Positions 20,136-29,053 of a DNA stretch of 64,000 nt are shown here, one piece after another (the stretch's first letter is position 1; each line of letters opens with the position of its first letter). The notes below the pieces were generated by a model, which saw only the letters and a list, made by a program, of their open reading frames with translations, ran no database searches and was not told where the DNA came from. This DNA is from Bacteroidales bacterium (GTDB taxonomy: Bacteria; Bacteroidota; Bacteroidia; Bacteroidales; ML635J-15). The position numbers and the translations under genes were made by a program. The DNA is taken from assembly GCA_003249955.1 (NCBI GenBank), contig QKHS01000022.1, forward strand, positions 23,715 through 87,714, in the 5' to 3' direction.

Positions 20136-20440
20136 ATTTATTTTGAACATAAAACGAATAAGTCAGATGACCGGATAGAAGGCATCAGCACCACCCGGAA
20201 GAAAAGACAGGTAAATGCGAAATGTTATAGAATTTTAATTGATCCCGGAACTGAAAATCAGATAAAAATCCCGGAAATTCTATGTCCTGATAAAACAATA
20301 TAAACATCAAAAAATAAAACCGGAATACTGAAAATCAGAATTTAAATCCGCATTTTTCAAAAATCGTCATCACATTGAAGAATTTAAAGAATTTTATTCA
20401 GAATTTACAATAACCTTTTAAATTTCATACCGATCACCAA

Positions 20441-20523
20441 CTTACAGATTACAGATTACAGACATCCTGATTACAGATTACCGACACACTGATTACGGAT
20501 TACAGACCTACAGATCACAGATA
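20441..20523. repeat. degenerate tandem repeat of GATTACAGA type
   Basis: About eight imperfect copies of TGATTACAGAT / GATTACAGAC, some spaced by CACAC or CATCC. It is noncoding and lies between the gatE promoter and the acetyltransferase 3' end. Confidence 0.7.
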
Positions 20524-20554
20524 CCTCCCTCTCCCCAAAGTAAGTTAATCTTTC

Positions 20555-21166
20555 TTAAACCATTTTACGTGTCAGAAAATCCAGATTCTCTGTAATTTTC
20601 TCAACGTCCCAATTCCACCATTGCATTTCCAGAAGTTCTCTTATTTTGTCTTCAGAAAAGCGTTTACGTATCACTTTTGCAGGATTTCCGCCAACAATTG
20701 TATAAGGCTCCACATTTTTGGTAACTGTAGAATTTGTTGCAATTATTGCTCCGTCAGCAATGTATATTCCGGGCATAATTACAGAATTGGCTCCTATCCA
20801 TACATCATTGCCGATTACAGTATCTCCTTTTATCGGTAATTCATCAAGGTTTGGGGTTACTTTTTCCCAGCCGTTACCAAAAATACTGAACGGAAATGTT
20901 GTTATTCCGTCATTTTTATGATTAGCTCCGTTCATTATAAAACTTACACCGGAGGCAATCGCGCAGAATTTACCGATTATAAGTTTATCCCCGATAAATT
21001 CGTAATGATACTTAACATTTTTCTCAAAATTACTTACATCTTCGGCATCATCATAATAGGTAAAATCGCCGACTATAATGTTTGGTCTGGTTACATAATT
21101 TTTAAGAAAACAAAGTCTGTTATAATCTTTTAAAGGGAATACCGTGTTTTTATCAGGTCCTGTCAT
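20555..21166 (-). CDS. Vat/CatB-family xenobiotic acetyltransferase (streptogramin A type)
   Basis: 203 residues, a left-handed beta-helix hexapeptide-repeat acetyltransferase (repeats at about 60-175, e.g. VIGNDVWIGANSVIMPG). The active-site loop IMNGANHKNDG gives the catalytic His as H83. FPFSIFGNGWEK and LPIKGDTVIGNDVWIG, and the C-terminal WWNW, are hallmarks of the Vat/XAT group, which acetylates streptogramin A or chloramphenicol with acetyl-CoA. By eye it is closer to Vat(D)-like enzymes than to CatB. The gene stands alone with no flanking mobile element, so it may be chromosomal. Resistance is inferred, not shown. Confidence 0.8.
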   Translation of the reverse strand: MTGPDKNTVFPLKDYNRLCFLKNYVTRPNIIVGDFTYYDDAEDVSNFEKNVKYHYEFIGDKLIIGKFCAIASGVSFIMNGANHKNDGITTFPFSIFGNGWEKVTPNLDELPIKGDTVIGNDVWIGANSVIMPGIYIADGAIIATNSTVTKNVEPYTIVGGNPAKVIRKRFSEDKIRELLEMQWWNWDVEKITENLDFLTRKMV

Positions 21167-21242
21167 AATTCTGATTTTAGTGTTCTTTAAAACTATATTT
21201 TGACCGTCACAATAAACTTATTTTATTAGTTAAGTTCGTCGT

Positions 21243-21815
21243 TTACTGCATTTTATATTTTGGTTTTATCTGGCCTTTAGAGATTTTCAGAAGTTTTCCG
21301 TTAATAAATTTCTTACGCAATGAGTTTACATAATCCAGATATAATTTTCCCTCTGTATGATCAAATTCGTGCTGAATAACTCTTGCCGTCATACCCGAAA
21401 AGGTTTTTGAGTGTTTCACAAAGTCTTTATCAAGATATTCTATACAGATAGTCCACGACCGTTCTACATCTTCGGATAATGTCGGAATGCTTAAACATCC
21501 TTCTTTCTCTATCCATTTTTCATCTGAATATTCAGTGATTTTTGCATTTATAAATGTTTCCTTTATTCCCTCATCTCCTGAGAAGAATTCAAGTCTGTCT
21601 TCATCATCCATGTTATCATATATTTCCTTACTGTCAACAATGAACAGTTTTACGGAGAGGTTGACCTGCGGTGCTGCAAGTCCGCTTCCGTCAGCCGAAT
21701 ATAAAGTTTGCCACATATTCTCTATAAGCTCATAAAGACCGGGAAAATCCTTATCAATATCTTTGCTTTTTTGTCTGAGAATGCCGCGTCCGTAAGCTAC
21801 AACAGGTAAAATCAT
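21243..21815 (-). CDS. def: peptide deformylase
   Basis: 190 residues. It removes the formyl group from the initiator methionine of new proteins. All three motifs are present: GSGLAAPQ (43-50), EGCLS (105-109, metal ligand C107) and QHEFDH (148-153, ligands H149 and H153, catalytic E150). ATG start, no signal peptide. It follows the acetyltransferase region on the same strand, with 76 bp between the genes. Confidence 0.95.
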   Translation of the reverse strand: MILPVVAYGRGILRQKSKDIDKDFPGLYELIENMWQTLYSADGSGLAAPQVNLSVKLFIVDSKEIYDNMDDEDRLEFFSGDEGIKETFINAKITEYSDEKWIEKEGCLSIPTLSEDVERSWTICIEYLDKDFVKHSKTFSGMTARVIQHEFDHTEGKLYLDYVNSLRKKFINGKLLKISKGQIKPKYKMQ

Positions 21816-21983
21816 TTATGCAGAATTTTAAGTTTTTTATAATTCTATTTTCAGATATAAACCGTTTAGCATTTTGCTTTACACTATTACAACAACTTAA
21901 AAGCAGAGCACGTCCGGTTTATAAAGTGCAAAATTAAACATAATTTCAGGTTTAAGAGCAATTAAAAGTCACTAATATGTTAC

Positions 21984-23603
21984 CTATTTCTCTACCTCAT
22001 GCCCAGCGAAATTATATCCGGCTTTTTCGTATCTTTTAAACATTGGTTGTAATCTCTTTTTGAATGCAGCATAGTCTTCGTCCTTTTTTGTTGACCAGGC
22101 AATTTCGCTTAGAGCTGCCATACGTGGCAAAACCATATATTCTATATGTTTAAGATCTAAAATATATTCTGTCCACACGTTTGCCTGAACCCCGATAATA
22201 TGTTTTGCCTGTTCTGCTGTAAGCGAATCAGGAACGGGATTCCATCCGAATATTTTCTCACAGTTTGTAAACCCTCCTATAGCAAAAGGCTCATTATCAA
22301 CATCCTCGCTCTGATAGTGGTCAAAATAACAATATCCGCCCGGAGTCATAATTGCATCGTGATTCTGAGTTGCTGCAGCAATTGCACCTTCTTCTCCGCG
22401 CCACGACATAACTGTTGCATCAGGAGCAAGCCCGCCTTCGAGAATTTCGTCCCAGCCGATTATTCTTTTGCCTTTTGAATTAATGTATTTTTCCATTCTC
22501 TGCACAAAATAACTTTGCAATTCATGTTCGTCCGCCAAACCTTCTTCCTTCATCCTGAGCTGACAACGCGGACAGGTTTCCCATCTGGTTTTGGGGCATT
22601 CGTCACCTCCTATATGAATATACGGTGAGTTGGGAAACAGTTCGCAAACCTCATCAATAACTTTTTCGAGAAAAGCAAAAGTCTTTTCGTTTCCGGCACA
22701 ATAAACATCATCAAAAACGCCCCAGGTAGTTCCCACTTCGTAAGGGCCGCCTGTACAACCAAGTTCAGGATACGCAGCAAGAGCAGCAAGCGAATGTCCC
22801 GGCATTTCTATCTCGGGAATTACCATAATAAACCTGTCCTCTGCATATTTTACAATTTCACGTATTTCGTCCTGAGTATAATATCCGCCGTAAGGTTTTC
22901 CGTCATATTCTCCCCAGTTTTTCTTAATCACGGTTTCTTTTCGTTGTGACGAAATTGTTGCGAGCTGAGGAAATGCTTTTATCTCTATTCTCCATCCCTG
23001 ATCTTCGGTTAAATGCCAGTGAAAAACGTTAAATTTGTGCATGGCAAGCATGTCAATATAAGACTTAACATCTTCCACAGAAAAGAAATGACGGCAAACA
23101 TCAAGATGCATTCCCCTGTACTTAAATCTTGGTTCGTCTGTGATTTTAACATATGGCAGTTTTACATTTTCAAGCTTTGCTCCTGCTTCAAGTTCCGGAG
23201 GAAATAACTGGCGCAGTGTCTGAAATCCCATAAATAATCCGGCATATCCGGGAGAAACAATTTCTATCCCGTCTTTACCTACGGTCAAAACATATGACTC
23301 GGGATTACCTTCTCCGGCAATGCTCATAAAGATATTGGTACCATCCTGCTGTTTTTCAGGAACATCTTTAACTTTAAACGACCCCGAAAGAAAATTCATT
23401 ACATATGTCTTCACTTTTGACGCATCGGAGCAATTCTCATTTATTATGATATAAACATCATTTTCCACGGCAAGTTCCCCGTTTTCAAAATTAACTTCCG
23501 AAGGTTTCGGAATAATATTATCTTCAAACGAATAGTTTTGTTTATTTTTGCATGAAAGCAAAACAACGGAAACGAGTAAAAACAGTAATACAGACTTTTG
23601 CAT
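21984..23603 (-). CDS. beta-N-acetylhexosaminidase, GH20 lipoprotein
   Basis: 539 residues. A lipoprotein signal (VLLSCKNKQ, lipid-modified Cys 18) places it on a membrane, probably facing the periplasm. An N-terminal GH20b-like domain (about 30-150) precedes the catalytic barrel: KYRGMHLDVCRHFF, HWHLTEDQGWR, and the catalytic pair D334-E335 in HIGGDECPKT. It releases terminal GlcNAc or GalNAc from glycans. Its start codon directly abuts that of the divergent beta-mannosidase gene. The pairing suggests breakdown of an N-glycan core (Man-beta-1,4-GlcNAc), an inference from the two activities. Confidence 0.92.
   Translation of the reverse strand: MQKSVLLFLLVSVVLLSCKNKQNYSFEDNIIPKPSEVNFENGELAVENDVYIIINENCSDASKVKTYVMNFLSGSFKVKDVPEKQQDGTNIFMSIAGEGNPESYVLTVGKDGIEIVSPGYAGLFMGFQTLRQLFPPELEAGAKLENVKLPYVKITDEPRFKYRGMHLDVCRHFFSVEDVKSYIDMLAMHKFNVFHWHLTEDQGWRIEIKAFPQLATISSQRKETVIKKNWGEYDGKPYGGYYTQDEIREIVKYAEDRFIMVIPEIEMPGHSLAALAAYPELGCTGGPYEVGTTWGVFDDVYCAGNEKTFAFLEKVIDEVCELFPNSPYIHIGGDECPKTRWETCPRCQLRMKEEGLADEHELQSYFVQRMEKYINSKGKRIIGWDEILEGGLAPDATVMSWRGEEGAIAAATQNHDAIMTPGGYCYFDHYQSEDVDNEPFAIGGFTNCEKIFGWNPVPDSLTAEQAKHIIGVQANVWTEYILDLKHIEYMVLPRMAALSEIAWSTKKDEDYAAFKKRLQPMFKRYEKAGYNFAGHEVEK
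23543..23550 (+). promoter_or_regulatory. candidate -7 box for the beta-mannosidase gene
   Basis: TATTTTTG lies inside the GH20 signal-peptide coding region, predicting a leader of about 47 nt. A second match (TAGTTTTG) is at 23533-23540. No clear -33 element was found. Confidence 0.4.
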
Positions 23604-26192
23604 ATGAATACTTTTAAAATTTACCTGTCAAAAATAACAATAATTGTTTCAGTTTTAAGTCTGATGATGCTTTTTTCGTGCAATCAGAAATCGACAAAGA
23701 AAAAAATAAATCTGAACAAGGGCTGGGAATTCTATTATCCTGCGACAGAAAAATGGTATCCGGCAACAGTTCCTGGAAACATTCACACAGATTTATTTGC
23801 AAACGGACTTATAGAAGACCCTTTCTACGGGACAAACGCAGACAGCCTTGCCTGGATAAGCAATCAGGAATGGACTTACAGAACGGAATTTGACATTGCG
23901 CCTGAGTTTATAAACCGCAATCTGGAATTGGTTTTTGACGGGATAGATACTCATGCGGAGGTGTTTCTGAACGAGAAAAAGATAGGAGAAACTAAAAACA
24001 TGTTCCGCCAATGGGTTTTTGTAATTGACGATTCAATACGAAAAAAAGAGCACAATATCATTAATGTTATTTTCCGCCCGTCGTCTGAATACAACAGTCA
24101 AAAACTTGCAGAAGGCGGCTATGCAATACCTGACAATCGGGTATTTTCAAGAAAATCACAATACCAGTATGGTTGGGATTGGGCCCCAAATCTGGAAACC
24201 TGCGGAATTTACAAGGACGTTTATATTAACTCCTGGGAAAAACTCAGAATTACAAATGTCAATATCGAACAAAAAGCACTAACAGACACGATGGCGATTC
24301 TGATTGCAAACATTGAACTTGAATCGGAAAATTATTATAACGGGAATGTATGCATTTACAGTCCCGACAGAGCTTTTGACACGCTGAAGCAAAAACTCGA
24401 AATTTTTGAAGGCAAACAGGTTTACCCGGTAGAATTCCACATTAAAAATCCAAAGTTATGGTGGTGTAACGGGTTGGGAAATGCAGAAATGTATAATATA
24501 AATGTACAGGTAAGTACGAAATTCAGAGTTGAGGAAAAGAGTGTAAAAACCGGCCTGAGAGATATTGAACTCGCAACAAAAACCGACAAGGAAGGACAGG
24601 AATTTTACTTTATTCTTAATGGAATTCCTGTTTTTGCACGCGGGGCAAACTGGGTTCCTGCCGAATACTTTAACGGCAGCAATTCACGGAAAAACTATGA
24701 GGAGTTGCTGATTCTTGCAAAAGAAGCGAACTTTAACATGCTTCGTGTATGGGGAGGTGGGATTTACGAGAATGACGAATTCTACAATATATGCGACTCT
24801 CTGGGAATAATGGTATGGCAGGATTTTATGTTTGCCTGTGCAATGTATCCGCTGTCGGACGAAATGACCGAAAACATAACCGAAGAAGTTAAATATCAGG
24901 TTACACGTTTGTATAATCATCCTTCTATTGTTATGTATTGCGGTAATAACGAGATAAGCAACGGCTGGTTCGACTGGGGCTGGCAAAAACAATTCGGAAT
25001 AAGTGATGCCGATTCCGTAAAGATTTGGAATGATTACGACAATTTGTTTCACCGTATTATTCCAAAAACCATTTCGTCAATTGACAAATCGCGAAAATAC
25101 ATACCAAGTTCTCCTTTCTATGGCTGGGGGCACGAAGAATCATTAACAACCGGGGATTCTCATTACTGGGGAGTATGGTGGGGAATGGAAGATTTTGACA
25201 TGTACTTTGACAAAACCGGCAGATTTATGAGTGAGTACGGATTTCAGGGTATGCCTCCGATGAGTTCACTGCAAAAGTTTATTCCAGAAGATTCGGTTTA
25301 CAGATATTCGAAAACTTTGAAATCGCATCAGAAGCACCCGTTTGGCTTTGAAGCTATAAACAAATACATGCAGCGCGAATTCCCGGTACCAGAAAAATTT
25401 GAAGATTTTGTTTATGTAAGTCAGGTTTTGCAGGCAGAAGGGCTGCAACATGCTTTTGATGCTCATCTCTCGTCAATGCCTTATTGCATGGGATCTCTCT
25501 TCTGGCAGTTTAACGATTGCTGGCCTGTAGTTTCGTGGTCGGCAGTTGATTATTACAAACAACCCAAAGCCCTGTATTACATGGCAAAAAAAGCATTCGA
25601 AGATATCTACATAGCAGCATTTGAGCACAATAATAATTTTAAAGTTTTTGCTGTAAATCAACGAAATACTACTATAAATGTAAAAGCGGTAATAAGCATC
25701 ATGGATTTTCGCGGAAACCGTATTATAGCAGACTCAACCGTAACTATTCTGGACTTGTTGTCGTCAAATGAAATTATCTTTGACAATTTATCTTACGAAC
25801 AAATTTCAAAATTTAAAGACAGCAGTTTTGTAAGAATAAAACTTTACGATTTTAACGAAGGTAATTTGCTATCTGAAAGAAGCCTGACTACCGGCAGGAA
25901 TAAAGATTTAAAACTTCCTGAACCCGAATTTCATTACAACCTAAAGCAAAATAAAGATTACCAGGAGATAATTATCGACTCCAAAGTTTATGTAAAGTCT
26001 CTTTACATTTACACTCCCGGAACTGAAGGCAGGTTCTCAGACAACTTTTTTGATTTAATTCCCGGCAAAACCAAAACTGTTCTTTTTTATCCACAAACAA
26101 AAACGGATAAGCTGAATCTTAAGTTTAATTCGGTTAATGTAATTGTAAATGATTATCAGAATAAGTTATCAGAACCTGTAGAGAATAAATAA
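23604..26192 (+). CDS. beta-mannosidase, GH2 lipoprotein
   Basis: 862 residues from the ATG at 23604, chosen over the in-frame TTG at 23598 because it leads a good lipoprotein signal (MNTFKIYL...LMMLFSCNQ). It has the GH2 layout: sugar-binding jelly roll (WEFYYPATEKWYPATVPG, then EWTYRTEFDI), immunoglobulin-like domain, and TIM barrel. The predicted acid/base is E450 (YCGNNEIS) and the nucleophile E544 (FMSEYGFQGM), the beta-mannosidase pattern. It removes beta-linked mannose from glycans, probably in the periplasm. It is divergent from the GH20 gene with no base between the two start codons. Confidence 0.92.
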   Translation: MNTFKIYLSKITIIVSVLSLMMLFSCNQKSTKKKINLNKGWEFYYPATEKWYPATVPGNIHTDLFANGLIEDPFYGTNADSLAWISNQEWTYRTEFDIAPEFINRNLELVFDGIDTHAEVFLNEKKIGETKNMFRQWVFVIDDSIRKKEHNIINVIFRPSSEYNSQKLAEGGYAIPDNRVFSRKSQYQYGWDWAPNLETCGIYKDVYINSWEKLRITNVNIEQKALTDTMAILIANIELESENYYNGNVCIYSPDRAFDTLKQKLEIFEGKQVYPVEFHIKNPKLWWCNGLGNAEMYNINVQVSTKFRVEEKSVKTGLRDIELATKTDKEGQEFYFILNGIPVFARGANWVPAEYFNGSNSRKNYEELLILAKEANFNMLRVWGGGIYENDEFYNICDSLGIMVWQDFMFACAMYPLSDEMTENITEEVKYQVTRLYNHPSIVMYCGNNEISNGWFDWGWQKQFGISDADSVKIWNDYDNLFHRIIPKTISSIDKSRKYIPSSPFYGWGHEESLTTGDSHYWGVWWGMEDFDMYFDKTGRFMSEYGFQGMPPMSSLQKFIPEDSVYRYSKTLKSHQKHPFGFEAINKYMQREFPVPEKFEDFVYVSQVLQAEGLQHAFDAHLSSMPYCMGSLFWQFNDCWPVVSWSAVDYYKQPKALYYMAKKAFEDIYIAAFEHNNNFKVFAVNQRNTTINVKAVISIMDFRGNRIIADSTVTILDLLSSNEIIFDNLSYEQISKFKDSSFVRIKLYDFNEGNLLSERSLTTGRNKDLKLPEPEFHYNLKQNKDYQEIIIDSKVYVKSLYIYTPGTEGRFSDNFFDLIPGKTKTVLFYPQTKTDKLNLKFNSVNVIVNDYQNKLSEPVENK
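23629..23636 (-). promoter_or_regulatory. candidate -7 box for the GH20 gene
   Basis: The complement reads TATTTTTG and lies inside the first codons of the beta-mannosidase gene, predicting a leader of about 19 nt. No clear -33 element was found. Confidence 0.4.
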
Positions 26193-26455
26193 AACACTAT
26201 CAGGTTTGTTATCTGCAAAACAACTAATCCTTAAAACTACGTTTTGGAAACAGAAAGTTGAGTTAATCTGGTACACAGTATTTTTACCTGACAAACAAAA
26301 CAGGCCGGCACATTACATTAATATTTAGAAATGACTTAAATTATTGAATTTCAAAAAGACAACACAGCTCAAAGCCCTGTTTATCAGCTATATTATGCAA
26401 AACTTTCGCAATCAGGGTGACATATAGCACACTCCCATAAAGAAGCAATTTATTG
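26193..26455. other. gap at the left border of the accessory island
   Basis: No gene is visible. A degenerate copy of the cassette tail, GGTGACATATAGCACACT, lies at 26416-26433, 22 nt from the stop of the first island gene. Everything to the left is core-type sequence. Confidence 0.5.
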
Positions 26456-26995
26456 TTAGTTATTATAACCTTTTCGATGTTCTTTTATTTTTTCTTCCAA
26501 ATCATTAGTATCCATATAGATTCGTGTTAGTTTCCAGTCTGAATTTATTTTTTCAAATTCCATCATTTCTAGTGTTATTCCATTAGTATGAATATAAATA
26601 GATTCTTTAGTAAAATTTAAAGAAATATAATCACTTATGTCACTAATATTTTTTATAAATTCCATGTGATTTGTAAGATTATTAAAAGAAACAGTATTCT
26701 CTTTTAAAAAAATATTAAAAACAAAAATAAAATCACCACTATATATTTTATCTTGAGGGTAATTATCTGTAAATCCGTCAACAGAAAAAGGAAATTGTAC
26801 CAATTCTTTTAAAGTTTCATAATCAGAATTGATTACACTTTTTCTAAACTCCGTCCAAAACAATTGAAATTCTTCAATTAATGTTGTATCTACAGATATA
26901 TTTTCTTTTAATTCTGCGTCCATCATTACTTTTGAGTTTCCGTAACAACTATTTAAGAATACAATCCCTAATAGTATAACAATAAATCTTTTCAT
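26456..26995 (-). CDS. small lipoprotein of the toxin/immunity array
   Basis: 179 residues with a lipoprotein signal (MKRFIVILLGIVFLNSCYGN, lipid Cys 17). The mature part starts with a helical stretch FWTEFRKSVINSDYETLKEL followed by VQFPFSVDG and alternating beta strands, reminiscent of NTF2-like/Cys-poor periplasmic domains common in Bacteroidetes. It is preceded by a decayed Rhs-tip head and a conserved TAACTTTG box (complement of 27128-27135), and followed by a degenerate cassette tail. It may be an immunity lipoprotein whose toxin was lost. No family is assigned. Confidence 0.65.
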   Translation of the reverse strand: MKRFIVILLGIVFLNSCYGNSKVMMDAELKENISVDTTLIEEFQLFWTEFRKSVINSDYETLKELVQFPFSVDGFTDNYPQDKIYSGDFIFVFNIFLKENTVSFNNLTNHMEFIKNISDISDYISLNFTKESIYIHTNGITLEMMEFEKINSDWKLTRIYMDTNDLEEKIKEHRKGYNN

Positions 26996-27060
26996 ATTTT
27001 TAGTACTTAGGTAATGTAAAATTTGGTTTATATAAAGCTACAGCCATTCATAATGTTAAC

Positions 27061-27200
27061 AGAATTCATCCATTTCTAATCTGGCAATATGTTTAACTGT
27101 TTTATCAGGTTTTATAATTTCTGATTTCAAAGTTAGTAATAATTTATTTGTATGATATATTACACAGGAATTTTGTTGTTAGGTGGCTGATGGTACACTA
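27061..27200 (-). repeat. intercassette repeat with a vestigial Rhs-tip head
   Basis: On the minus strand, TAACTTTG (complement of 27128-27135) is followed by the head that starts the two Rhs tips. Here it reads L N I L P D then a stop (TAG where the others have TGG Trp), so the toxin is gone. The other side is joined directly to the tail (ACACAGGAATTTTGTTGTTAG...GGTACACTA). Spacer and half of the hairpin are deleted. Confidence 0.6.
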
Positions 27201-27214
27201 ACCCACTACCACCA

Positions 27215-27715
27215 CTAACTATCTCCTTCAATTACTAAAATTGCATTTAATTCATATAAGTCTAATTCACCTAATAAGTAGCTCTCCTTTGGCCTATTTA
27301 GATGAAATCGTATTGTGATAAAATTCCCATCAAATGACAATATCACGGTTACATCTTTACCTATTTCAAAAACCAACTTTTTATACAGTTCGAATGCAAA
27401 TGCAATTCCCGTTTCAAAATACTTGGGAGCGCTTTCATCTAGATAATCGCTAAAAAAGAGTTCGTTAACTTCTGCTTCATTTATAGTTTGGGTTATTTCA
27501 TCCCTAAATTTTCCATCTTCTTCTGTAAACTCAAAAAAGAATCCACCATTTTTTTCAATAAAAGGACTATTTAGAACATTTTGTAAATTTATAGGAATGA
27601 TAGGTTTCATATTATTAAACTTCTCACCAGCTATTTTTTTAAACCATTTATTATATCGAATATTCATAGACATTTTTCTATATTTAGCAACTCGTTTCAA
27701 GCCACCTCTATTCAT
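27215..27715 (-). CDS. candidate immunity protein for the decayed Rhs tip
   Basis: 166 residues, no signal peptide, so cytosolic. Basic N-terminus (RVAKYRKMSMNIRYNKWFKK), then an acidic mixed alpha/beta body (FFFEFTEEDGKF, VTVILSFDGNFITIRFHLNR). I recognise no family. It starts 17 bp after the ancestral stop of the Rhs tip upstream, the usual toxin-immunity geometry, and ends at a cassette tail. Immunity role is inferred from position. Confidence 0.6.
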   Translation of the reverse strand: MNRGGLKRVAKYRKMSMNIRYNKWFKKIAGEKFNNMKPIIPINLQNVLNSPFIEKNGGFFFEFTEEDGKFRDEITQTINEAEVNELFFSDYLDESAPKYFETGIAFAFELYKKLVFEIGKDVTVILSFDGNFITIRFHLNRPKESYLLGELDLYELNAILVIEGDS

Positions 27716-27731
27716 TTATATATTTATTTCC

Positions 27732-28389
27732 CTATTCTTTTCTCACTGTTTTAACAGGAACAATATCCCATTTTTTTGTAATTTTATCCTGTGCAAAGAA
27801 TGACTTTTTTCAAAATCACACATATACTTTTCCTTGCCATCTGAATTATGGTGAATGGGCCCATCTCTTAATCCTGATACGACATTTCCTGCATCAATCT
27901 AGCTTTTATTTGCTTAGGATTCCATATAGTTCTACCAATACCTGTTCCAACTACCTCACCAACGCTTTTAGTGCAAGTCGATATAGCATCATAAACTGTC
28001 CGATTTACTTGATTTTGAGATTTATTTTCAGACATCAATAATTCCTCAGAGCCTAACAAGCATAATGAAAGCACATTAGAGATGTCTAAAGCTAAAAAAA
28101 ATGTATCTTGCTGTGGGGCATTCTTATCTGAAAAATTGTTGCATTGCAGGCTATACCTATTTGCTGGATTATCCTCTTCCAACCCGTCCAAATCAATATA
28201 AGTAATAGACTTATTCCCTGCATACTGGCATGACATATAATACTGGTACTTATATTGCAACGAATCCACACTCACAAATCTCACTATCCATGCCGCATAA
28301 TACCTTGCTCTATAACGGGCACTGTCACTCACAATGTAAGCAAAACTCTTCTCTTTCCAATCGAGCAATATGTTTAACTTTTGTTTCAA
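27732..28389 (-). pseudogene. orphan Rhs-core toxin tip, frameshifted
   Basis: The first 58 or so codons are the end of the RHS-repeat-associated core: YIVSDSARYRARYYAAW, FVSVDSLQYKYQYYMSCQYA and YIDLDGLEE. A different C-terminal tip follows. The intact frame stops at 27868 (SYQD), but coding continues in shifted frames: DAGNVVSGLRDGPIHHNSDG from about 27893, then, after a slip in A6 near 27810, SFFAQDKITKKWDIVPVKTV to a stop at 27732. Two indels thus broke the toxin. No ATG exists upstream (TTG at 28389, with TAA shortly before), so it was headless before it decayed. TAACTTTG lies about 20 bp upstream. Confidence 0.75.
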
Positions 28390-28560
28390 ATTTTACAATT
28401 TCTTATTTTCAAAGTTAGCAATAAATTATTTGCATAATTCGATACAGGAAAATTTACGCTTTTAGTTATTAAATTTTGGATAAATCACCACAGGACAGAT
28501 TCCTGTTTATCAATTATATTACACAGGGATTTGCACTGTCTGGTAACATATGGGATAATA
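28366..28560 (-). repeat. intercassette repeat, degenerate full copy
   Basis: It contains CAAAGTTA at 28410-28417 (minus-strand TAACTTTG), a diverged middle (ACAGGAAAATTTACGC), the hairpin relic with TTACACAGGGATTTG, and the tail GGTAACATATGGGATAATA. It separates the decayed Rhs tip from the next gene upstream. Confidence 0.6.
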
Positions 28561-28567
28561 CATTATT

Positions 28568-28984
28568 TCAACAATCATACATTACAAAATCATACTTTGT
28601 GTCCGAATTATAATTATGAACTACTGACATTATTTCGTTTATTAAATCATGAGCTAATTGAATATTATTTTTGCAACAATAATAGTAATAGTTCGAGTTA
28701 TAACCTTCTATGTCAAGTTCAATAAATAGTTTTACGAGCCTTGATTCCTTGAATCTTTGAAAACTTGGGTGATTATGTTTCCCAAAGGATAATGACAATG
28801 AAAGTCCAGAGCCACTTTCAATACATACACCAAAATTCTTTAATGATATAGAATTAAAAATTTGTAAATCATTTGTATTGTCCCTTAATAACACAACATT
28901 TAATGTCTTACCTTTTAGACAATATTGTTTATGAAGATTTTCCAACAACCTGTACAAATCAGTTTTTTTTCTAAATAATTTCAT
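28568..28984 (-). CDS. hypothetical protein, candidate immunity
   Basis: 138 residues, cytosolic, basic N-terminus (MKLFRKKTDLYRLLENLHKQ), then a beta strand VVLLRD and a Gly/Ser-rich strand (GVCIESGSGLSLSLSFG). The tail is Tyr/Asn-rich (NYYYYCC). No family recognised. A cassette tail lies just past its stop, and another (29032-29050) separates it from the lipoprotein gene upstream. It may be a stand-alone immunity gene. Confidence 0.55.
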   Translation of the reverse strand: MKLFRKKTDLYRLLENLHKQYCLKGKTLNVVLLRDNTNDLQIFNSISLKNFGVCIESGSGLSLSLSFGKHNHPSFQRFKESRLVKLFIELDIEGYNSNYYYYCCKNNIQLAHDLINEIMSVVHNYNSDTKYDFVMYDC

Positions 28985-29031
28985 TCTCTTAATTATAGAT
29001 AGCTGTTTTTTTCATAAGTCTGTTTACAGCA

Positions 29032-29050
29032 GCTGACATATGTCACACTA
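29032..29050. repeat. cassette tail relic
   Basis: GCTGACATATGTCACACTA, a variant of the conserved tail, only a few bases past the stop of the 29054 gene. The hairpin and promoter parts are missing here. Confidence 0.5.
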
Positions 29051-29053
29051 CCA

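Noticed and set aside
20082..20303. 73-codon plus-strand frame upstream of gatE
   Set aside because: It runs against the gatE promoter and has no homology-like features.
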